From positions 310,001-374,000 of the forward strand of contig JAXLXI010000001.1 of the NCBI GenBank assembly GCA_046328035.1: DNA of 64,000 nt, read 5' to 3'. Positions 57,884 through 64,000 of the stretch are shown here, piece after piece (within the stretch, counting starts at the first letter, position 1; every line of letters begins with the position of its first letter). The position numbers and the translations under genes are program-made. Under the pieces are notes generated by a model, which saw only the letters and a program-made list of their open reading frames with translations, was not told the origin of the DNA and ran no database searches. Source of the DNA: JBGASG01 sp046328035. GTDB lineage: Bacteria; Cyanobacteriota; Vampirovibrionia; Obscuribacterales; Obscuribacteraceae.

Positions 57884-59473
57884 CTAATTAACCTGGCGTT
57901 CTCGTTCTTTCCAGAACTCTTCTCGCAGGCCTTTCTTATATATCTTGCCGCTTCCCGTCTTGGGCAATTCTTTGACGATGCTCACCTGACGCGGAGCTTT
58001 GTATCCGGCCAGTCGTCCTTTGACAAAGTCGATCAAGTCGGTCTCTTCAGCGGTCTGTGCGCTGCGCAACACGACCACGGCGTGCACGACTTCGCCCCAG
58101 CGTTCATCTGGAACGCCGAAAACGGCGCACTCGGCGACAGCCGGGTGTTCCATTAATGCGTATTCAACCTCGGTCGAATAAACGTTTTCGCCGCCTGTGA
58201 TGATCATGTCTTTGGCGCGATCGACGATGTTGATGAATCCGTCTTTATCTATGACCGCCAGATCGCCTGTGTGGATCCAGCCGTCGCGAATGGTTTGAGC
58301 AGTCGCCTCCGGGTTTTTCCAGTAGCCCTTGGTTATGGTCGGTCCCCGGGCAATGATTTCGCCGACCTCCAGATTGTTCTTCTCGACTTCTTCGCCGTTG
58401 CCACGCACTACTTTTACTTCCGCCCCGATATAAGGGCGTCCGGTGCGGCTGCGCAACTGCAGCTCATCTTCTTCAGAAAGGTTGTCGTGACACTTGAGCG
58501 GTGCGCCGATCGTCAACCACGGGCTGGTTTCGGTCATGCCGTATAACTGAATGTACTGGCAACCGAATATGCTGCTGACGCGTTTTACCGTTTCCGGTGC
58601 AATCGGGCTGCCGCCTGTGATGATCACCCGCAGCGAAGCATAATCATATTCGCCTACGGTCGGTTCGTTCAGCATGGCATTGAGCATGGTTGGCACCAGA
58701 ACGCTCATAGTCACTTTGTGTTTCTCCACAGCCGCCAACGCATTGGCAGCGCGAAAGTACGGCTGGAAGACGTGTTTTCCGCCCACCCAGGTGATGGCAA
58801 ATACCGACCAGGCATCGGCGAGGTGGAACATGGGAGCCGCGTGCAGCCAGGTATCGGTTTCGCGGAAAACCAGTTCGGCGATGGCTCCCAGCGCATTGAA
58901 GGAGACGTTGCCCTGGGTCAGCATGACGCCTTTCGGTTGACCGGTGGTGCCGCTCGTGTAATAGAGGTGCGCCAGTTCGTCAGCCTGCAAATCAACCGGT
59001 TGCGGTGCAGCGCCATACTCGCCGGCAATGCAATCTTCGTAGATGTGATTGACGCGGGTCTCAGGCTCTTGCAAGACGTCTGCTTCATCGATCCAGACAA
59101 ATTGCTTCAGCTGTGGGCAGCCCTTGGCCAGAGATTCGGCGCACTCGACAAAGTCCTGGTGCATGAAGATCAGTTTGGCTTCGGCGTTTTGCAGTATTGC
59201 CACCAATTCCGCGTGCGAGAGGCGAAAGTTTAGCGGTGTGAGAACAATACCTCTGATGCCGCAGGCGTAATAGATTTCCATGTACTGGTGGCAATTGGGC
59301 GCTGCGATCGCCACCACGTCGCCGCGCTTGATGCCGGCTTTCTCCAGCCAGCTGGACAAGGCGCCCACCCGCTCACCGAACTGGCGGTAAGTGAAACTCT
59401 TGTCACCATCCACGATGGCATCACTATTGGGCCAGAGCGAAAGAGCTTTGCTCAGAGAAATCCAGATGTTCAT
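57884..59473 (-). CDS. Long-chain acyl-CoA synthetase (AMP-forming)
   Basis: 529 residues from ATG 59473. It activates a fatty acid with ATP and CoA. Adenylate-forming motifs are LYYTSGTTGQPKGVMLTQGN (P-loop), YGMTETSPWL, GWIHTGDLAVIDKDGFINIVDRAKDMIITGGENVYSTEVE and catalytic Lys in KTGSGKIYKK. The acyl specificity is not decided by sequence. The product could feed lipid metabolism or supply starters for the type III PKS 11 kb away (inference). A longer upstream frame overlaps the neighbouring gene and is not conserved. A GTGATATCAC core (59492-59501) lies 19 bp before the start. Confidence 0.92.
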   Translation of the reverse strand: MNIWISLSKALSLWPNSDAIVDGDKSFTYRQFGERVGALSSWLEKAGIKRGDVVAIAAPNCHQYMEIYYACGIRGIVLTPLNFRLSHAELVAILQNAEAKLIFMHQDFVECAESLAKGCPQLKQFVWIDEADVLQEPETRVNHIYEDCIAGEYGAAPQPVDLQADELAHLYYTSGTTGQPKGVMLTQGNVSFNALGAIAELVFRETDTWLHAAPMFHLADAWSVFAITWVGGKHVFQPYFRAANALAAVEKHKVTMSVLVPTMLNAMLNEPTVGEYDYASLRVIITGGSPIAPETVKRVSSIFGCQYIQLYGMTETSPWLTIGAPLKCHDNLSEEDELQLRSRTGRPYIGAEVKVVRGNGEEVEKNNLEVGEIIARGPTITKGYWKNPEATAQTIRDGWIHTGDLAVIDKDGFINIVDRAKDMIITGGENVYSTEVEYALMEHPAVAECAVFGVPDERWGEVVHAVVVLRSAQTAEETDLIDFVKGRLAGYKAPRQVSIVKELPKTGSGKIYKKGLREEFWKERERQVN

Positions 59474-59523
59474 GAGAGTAGGCACCGCCGGTGATATCAC
59501 GACGGTGAGCAGATTAGACGGAA

Positions 59524-60792
59524 TCAGCTCAGCTGAATCTTCATGTCTCTGCAAGCCGTCTCTATGTCGCAGTTCTGTTTCTGGCAGCGCTGAATAATGG
59601 ACAGCGCTACGTCCTGCCGAATACGTCCGTAGATGATAAGGTCTACGAGCCGCGTGGCAGCCTTTAAAGACTCCGGCAATATTTTACCTGCTGAGACCAG
59701 AATATTAGCCACATCGCCGCCGTGTTTGCGGCGGACGTTTTGGGCGGCCTGTACGTCTTGATCGGAGACGATACCGGCTTCCTTAATCAGATCTATGGGA
59801 AGCAGTCTGGTGTCTTGCGGAGCCTGTCCGATCTTGGGCTTTTGTTTAACGGCCCAGTATTTTTTCTCCAGCGACTCTTCCAGTTGTCCATCATGATTGG
59901 CTGCGTATTTGAGAGCCTCGATGGCACCATCGTCAGTCAAGAGGCCCTGGCGCATCAGTTCTTGCAGTTTGAGAGCAGCTTCCAGTGCGGGTTCCGGCAG
60001 GATACCCGCTTCCACGAACATGTTGCCGAGCATGGTTTTAGGACTTTTCGAAATCAAATCGGCGAAGGGGGCTGCCGGTCCCGGCGGTTGGACATTAGGC
60101 GGCGGATAGCCCTGCGGGGGACCGTAGGGACCGGGATTGTACGGGGGATACTGTCCGGTGGCTGTCGACGGTGCCGGATTGAAAGGCGGATACTGTCCGG
60201 TGCCTGTCGGTGGATTGAAAGCCGGGTATTGACCGGTGTTTTGAGTTTGCGGATAACCTTGCGGCGGAAATTGCGGATAGCCCGGCTGCGGCGGATAGCC
60301 GGGTTGCGGATAGCCCGGCTGCGGGTAGCCTTGCGGCGGGACGTAGCCTTGCGGACCATAGCCCGGCTGTCCTTGCGGCGGGTAGCCGCCAGCGTATCCC
60401 GGCTGACCTTGCGGTTGCTGCTGAGGTTGAGGTTGCGGTTGCGGCGCACCGGGCGACAGCTGGCTGGGAATGGCAGTCTTCTCGCCGCCCACTGACATGG
60501 CTACCATGTCGAATACCAGCTCGACATTGCTGTTCGGGTAGCTCCAGACGGTCGCGGCTCCGTCTTCACCTTCGTAGAGCGCCCACACGGGTTCTGCTAC
60601 GTTCATGTCGAACTGACAGGTGAGGACGAAAGTCTTCATGGAGTCCAGCTTGCGGATCGGCAATTCCCACAAACAGCCGCGCAACCGCTGTGCTTCCCCG
60701 AGTAGCTCGCGCAGGTGACCGATCTCGGGAGTTCTTTCCAGCGTGGGCAGGCGGTTTCGTCCGCGTTGTACGTGTTCTTGTGGCCTTTGCAT
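59524..60792 (-). CDS. Pro/Gln/Gly/Tyr-repeat protein with C-terminal helical domains
   Basis: 422 residues. The N-terminal 110 residues form a possible small alpha-beta domain (MKTFVLTCQFDMNVAEPVWALYEG). A long low-complexity region (about 115-240) follows, with QPGYPQPGYPPQPGYPQ-type and three TGQYPxxNP repeats. Two similar helical units end the protein, LGNMFVEAGILPEPALEAALKLQELMRQGLL and PIDLIKEAGIVSDQDVQAAQNVRR, resembling the MshEN/GspE-N type repeats of secretion ATPases. Its role is unknown; a scaffold with condensate-like linker is inferred. It lies between the HerA-like ATPase and the acyl-CoA synthetase on minus. Confidence 0.7.
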   Translation of the reverse strand: MQRPQEHVQRGRNRLPTLERTPEIGHLRELLGEAQRLRGCLWELPIRKLDSMKTFVLTCQFDMNVAEPVWALYEGEDGAATVWSYPNSNVELVFDMVAMSVGGEKTAIPSQLSPGAPQPQPQPQQQPQGQPGYAGGYPPQGQPGYGPQGYVPPQGYPQPGYPQPGYPPQPGYPQFPPQGYPQTQNTGQYPAFNPPTGTGQYPPFNPAPSTATGQYPPYNPGPYGPPQGYPPPNVQPPGPAAPFADLISKSPKTMLGNMFVEAGILPEPALEAALKLQELMRQGLLTDDGAIEALKYAANHDGQLEESLEKKYWAVKQKPKIGQAPQDTRLLPIDLIKEAGIVSDQDVQAAQNVRRKHGGDVANILVSAGKILPESLKAATRLVDLIIYGRIRQDVALSIIQRCQKQNCDIETACRDMKIQLS

Positions 60793-60907
60793 CTGTGTTC
60801 CGTGAAGTACTTGTTGTCGTCGACTGGCGCCGACCTGGGTGCCTGGACTGAGGGCACAGCCTCTCTTCTACCAAGATACCTCTTTTGAGAGTACTTCAAT
60901 CCAATTG

Positions 60908-63439
60908 CTAACGAGATCTGCTGTTGGCAACGAACGACGGATTTGGCTTCGCATTGACGGGACCGTGCTCCGGCAACCAGAGCAGCGCGACCAGCTGCAC
61001 GCTGATACCGGCTTTCTTGGGGCGAATCTCGACGGACTCCACGGTGGAATCGGCAGAGTGCTGCGCTTCCAGCTCGGACATCTCGTTTTGAAACTGCAAT
61101 TCCAGCTCAGCAATTTGTTGATCGACGGATGCCAAATTGGTTTGAGCGTGCTCCACATCTTGTCGCTGCCGTACCGCACGATTTGCCGAACCGGCGACGC
61201 GCCGCATCGAGGAGGAGGCAGCCCGGCGGCTGCCCATGAAGGCGCCCAGGATGCCGGTTCCGACGTCGACAGCAGACTGCCACTGTGTTTGCTGAGCCTG
61301 CAAAGTCTCCCGTTCGACAGCCTGTTGTGCGCGCAGTTTGCGGTCTTTCAGCGCAGCAAATCGCGTCGAGTACTTCTGGTGCAGGTCATCGGCGGCGCTG
61401 TCACGCAACTCACGAAGACGCTGACGTACACGGACTTTGAATGCGGCTTCCGTCTCACCCTCGTCCGAGGTCAGTTTTGTCTGCGGGTGTTTGTAAATGG
61501 TCTGTTGACAGTTTTCGATCAACCAGCCGACAAAATCTTTGCTCCACTTTGTGTAGTTCTTGGGTTGGACAGCGGCGGTGGGCAGTGGTCCATAAGTAGC
61601 TCCCGCAGCAGGTTTGGACGAAAGCTCTTGCGGCGAAATGTTGGCGCGTTCGGCAGCCGACCACTCCAGCGGCATTACTTCCGTGGCCGCGAAAGGTACA
61701 ACTAAGGTAATGTCTTCCGATGTGTTCAGTTTGCTTTTGACGTCGGCATACTGCACGCGGGCCGTGGCGATCAGTTGCGGCACATATTCCTGGCTGGCGG
61801 AGCCTGAAAGCAAGAAGTACTGACTGATTTGCGGCGGTACCGCCGGCGGTGTAGTACCGGATGCGGTGGTGGGTGTGGCAGCGGATTTGCCGACGGCGGA
61901 CTCGGTAGTGGTGTTACCTGCAGTGGCGGGCGTCTGTAACGACGTTTGCAGTTGCGCGGTACCGCTCGCGGTGGCGGGTGCGTTCGCTGTAACAGGCGAG
62001 CGGCTTGGAGACGGCAGTTGGGAGAGTTTGAGAGCATGATCTTTCATCAGCTCTTTGATTTCGTTGCGGGTCAGCGGACCGCGCAGATAACTCATCGCCC
62101 AACGAGATTGGAAGACTTGCGATCCCTCGTCGTGCACGTTGTGCACCATGAACACGCGATTTCCCAGGTTCGACAAAATCTCTTCGGTTTCCGCCCTGTT
62201 CAATGACGCACCAGATGTGGTGGTGGCTTCTTCCAGTCCGTCCAGCAAACGCTTCTTGTCGCGTTCGGTTTGCAGTCTCCCGATAAACCAGGTGCCGGCG
62301 TTGGAAAGTGCCTTGTAGTCGAGGTCGACCGGGTTCTGGGTGGAGAGTACGACGCCCAGACCGAAGGCGCGCGCTTGTTTGAGCAGCGTCAAAAGCGGTC
62401 GTTTGGAAGGCGGATTTTCAACCGGCGGCAAATATCCGTAGAGCTCATCCATGTATAGAATGGCCCGCAAGCTGGTTGTGCCGCGTTGCTCCCTCATCCA
62501 GGCAACCAGTTCGTTGAGGATCAATGTCGTCACGAACATGCGCTCGGCATCGTTGAGGTGGGCAATGGAGATAATGCTCACACAGGGCTGTCCGCCGGGG
62601 GTGTAGAGCAAGCGGTCGATGTTTAGTGGCTCGCCCTGCGTCCAGACTTCAAAGCCCGGCGATGCCACCAGATTGTTGAGAGTCATAGCCAGTTCGAAGC
62701 GTTCTTTAGCGGGATAGAAAGATTCCAGATCGAATGCGCCGATTTGCTGAATGGGCGGTTTTTGCACCGATTGCACCAGAGAAGACAGGCTGACCGTTTC
62801 GCCGGCACTCCAGAAGGCTTCCAGTATGGAGGACAGAAGAATATATTCGCGGCTTCGCAGTGGATCAGCCTTGATGCCGGCCATAGCCAGTATTGCCATC
62901 ACTGCATTTTGCAATTTGTCTTTCAGTATTTCGGGATCATCGCGATCAGCGGGCGGACTGAACGACTTCAGCATGGAGAGCGGAATGCCGCTGGTGCTGC
63001 CCGGTGTATAAATAGACAGACAGGCCGCTTGCCTGAGCTTGGCGATGCGTTCCACCGGTTGATCCGATTCGGACAGCCCGTGCAGCCAGCGATCGGCTTC
63101 TTGTTGAGCGAACTGTTCACTGGTCAAGTTGAGCCGCCGAGCCTGATCTGGATCGACCCAGGGTGTGAGAGCTTGCGCTGAGAGCGACGGGAAGGTGAAG
63201 AGCAAGTTGCCGATGTCGCCTTTGGGATCGATAGCGATCACCGGTACCGCATCAATGGCCGCTTCTTCTAAAAGCGAGAGGCAAAGGCCGGTTTTGCCGC
63301 TGCCGGTCATCCCGATTACCACGGCGTGCGTAAGCAGATCGCGCGAGTCGTAGAGATAGTAGGAAGAAACCGGTTTTTTACTCGAGAGATCGAAGGGACG
63401 TCCTAAGTAAAAGACGCCCAGTTGTTCGAAGTTACTAAT
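60908..63439 (-). CDS. HerA/DUF853-like P-loop ATPase with coiled-coil tail
   Basis: 843 residues if it starts at ATT 63439. The N-terminus FEQLGVFYLGRPFDLSSK and YLYDSRDLLTHAVVIGMTGSGKTGL (Walker A) is conserved in this ATPase group and lies upstream of the first ordinary start, GTG 63322, which would cut it off. VIAIDPKGDIGNLL, Walker B AILYMDELYGYLPP and STQNPVDLDYKALSNAGTWFIGRLQT follow. The C-terminal third has a Thr/Ala/Pro linker and coiled coils. It probably is a hexameric motor on DNA or protein. GGCGGAGAAG precedes ATT at 5 nt, and the ATT overlaps the stop of the upstream gene. Confidence 0.75.
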   Translation of the reverse strand: MSNFEQLGVFYLGRPFDLSSKKPVSSYYLYDSRDLLTHAVVIGMTGSGKTGLCLSLLEEAAIDAVPVIAIDPKGDIGNLLFTFPSLSAQALTPWVDPDQARRLNLTSEQFAQQEADRWLHGLSESDQPVERIAKLRQAACLSIYTPGSTSGIPLSMLKSFSPPADRDDPEILKDKLQNAVMAILAMAGIKADPLRSREYILLSSILEAFWSAGETVSLSSLVQSVQKPPIQQIGAFDLESFYPAKERFELAMTLNNLVASPGFEVWTQGEPLNIDRLLYTPGGQPCVSIISIAHLNDAERMFVTTLILNELVAWMREQRGTTSLRAILYMDELYGYLPPVENPPSKRPLLTLLKQARAFGLGVVLSTQNPVDLDYKALSNAGTWFIGRLQTERDKKRLLDGLEEATTTSGASLNRAETEEILSNLGNRVFMVHNVHDEGSQVFQSRWAMSYLRGPLTRNEIKELMKDHALKLSQLPSPSRSPVTANAPATASGTAQLQTSLQTPATAGNTTTESAVGKSAATPTTASGTTPPAVPPQISQYFLLSGSASQEYVPQLIATARVQYADVKSKLNTSEDITLVVPFAATEVMPLEWSAAERANISPQELSSKPAAGATYGPLPTAAVQPKNYTKWSKDFVGWLIENCQQTIYKHPQTKLTSDEGETEAAFKVRVRQRLRELRDSAADDLHQKYSTRFAALKDRKLRAQQAVERETLQAQQTQWQSAVDVGTGILGAFMGSRRAASSSMRRVAGSANRAVRQRQDVEHAQTNLASVDQQIAELELQFQNEMSELEAQHSADSTVESVEIRPKKAGISVQLVALLWLPEHGPVNAKPNPSFVANSRSR

Positions 63440-63992
63440 GTCTTCTCCGCCTGCGTTTTGGTTTTTTCTTGCTCGGCGTGTCGGTTTTCGGTTTAGTCAC
63501 CACGGGTGGTTTCTCAGGTGGTGGCGGGGGTGGTGGCGCGAACATCTTCTGGAATGCTGTCACTACGACTTCGCCGTAGAAGTGCCAGAACGCGGCACCA
63601 GCGCCTAGAACCAACAGGACCGCCACGATTTTAACAGCAAACATTCCGCTGGTGTTCCATTGATTTAATTTTCTGAAACCAGGCTTGGGACCGTGCTGTA
63701 CAGCGGGTTTGACCATCGCATTCGGGTGCGCGATGGGGGCGAAAGCAGACTGAGCCGCGCCTTCTTCGACGATGGCCCGCAACTTGCCGCCCGATTGTGC
63801 GGCTTCGGAGGCTCGGGAAGCGGCGATGCGATCGAAGGGATCGCCGTCGGGCTCTTGCAGCCCGCCTCGCCGTTCGCGTCGGCGTTTCATTAATTCTTCG
63901 GGGTCGAATGCCGGATCGTCCCAGGACGGTACGGCTTCTGGCTGACGCGGCTGTTCTTGCGAGGGCTTGACGACGTCGCTCGTGCGCCGCAT
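63435..63992 (-). CDS. Single-pass membrane protein with Pro-rich and Arg/Lys-rich tail
   Basis: 185 residues from ATG 63992, close to the window edge, so an earlier start is possible. A polar, acidic and basic N-terminal half (about 1-115) precedes one membrane helix (MFAVKIVAVLLVLGAGAAFWHFY). A tail follows with eight prolines and then KKKPKRRRRRH. Its last bases carry the ribosome site of the HerA-like ATPase gene, with overlapping stop and start. The pair probably works together, the membrane protein perhaps anchoring the ATPase (inference). Confidence 0.7.
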   Translation of the reverse strand: MRRTSDVVKPSQEQPRQPEAVPSWDDPAFDPEELMKRRRERRGGLQEPDGDPFDRIAASRASEAAQSGGKLRAIVEEGAAQSAFAPIAHPNAMVKPAVQHGPKPGFRKLNQWNTSGMFAVKIVAVLLVLGAGAAFWHFYGEVVVTAFQKMFAPPPPPPPEKPPVVTKPKTDTPSKKKPKRRRRRH

Positions 63993-64000
63993 TCTTTCCG

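Overview
The window is bacterial chromosomal DNA with mixed-strand, gene-dense organisation and moderate GC. No rRNA, tRNA, CRISPR array, prophage or complete insertion sequence is visible. The DUF4388/PATAN protein, the ferredoxin plus HRDD-type metallo-beta-lactamase fusion, several stand-alone receiver proteins and the many short stress-type proteins would fit a non-photosynthetic relative of Cyanobacteria (Vampirovibrionia/Obscuribacterales) or a similar soil or biofilm bacterium. This placement is an inference and is weak without a marker-gene search.

Layout. 0-8.4 kb: a receiver-domain fragment, a SpoU-type RNA methyltransferase behind an IPT/TIG secreted protein, xanthine phosphoribosyltransferase with an M24 peptidase and a SEC-C protein, a frameshifted TPR-PDZ-VWA lipoprotein gene, and a REC-HPt protein. 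8.4-18 kb: an XRE regulator, a degenerate trypsin-fold protein with an inserted PATAN domain, a ferredoxin-MBL protein, a TPR protein, small proteins, a LigC-like ATP-dependent DNA ligase beside an isolated resolvase-type domain, a receiver and a VIT1/CCC1-type transporter. 18-28.5 kb: an ABC exporter, a transposase-derived zinc-ribbon/winged-helix protein, two tandem paralogous secreted proteins, a three-gene ABC-2 transporter and an orphan PotD-like lipoprotein. 28.6-32.8 kb: PBP1A-type synthase, a sugar nucleotidyltransferase and a membrane protein.

33-44.5 kb is a DNA-repair and stress island: LigD (PE-LIG-POL), hemerythrin, Ku, YtxH, two GlsB/YmgE-type proteins, an MBL exonuclease overlapping a second-type ATP-dependent ligase, and a glycine-zipper stress protein. 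With the LigC-like enzyme, three ATP-dependent ligases lie within 27 kb, giving the bacterial NHEJ core plus a ligase-associated exonuclease module. 44.5-49.2 kb: an SGNH hydrolase and a methyltransferase-flavoprotein-type III PKS operon resembling srsABC phenolic-lipid loci. 49.3-64 kb: RecQ, an amidase, a receiver, a galT-galK operon, a coiled-coil protein, an acyl-CoA synthetase, a Pro/Gln/Tyr-rich protein and a HerA-like ATPase whose N-terminus appears to start at a rare ATT codon.

The most striking non-coding feature is a family of about 30 near-identical 20-bp palindromes, consensus CTGAAGTGATATCACTTCAG, in 12 intergenic clusters and usually spaced 30-40 bp apart. Every convergent gene junction of about 90 bp or more in the window carries them, and two junctions use the palindrome itself to supply the stop codon of a minus-strand gene. 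They look like a mobile or expanding REP-like element that may act as a bidirectional terminator or protein-binding site.
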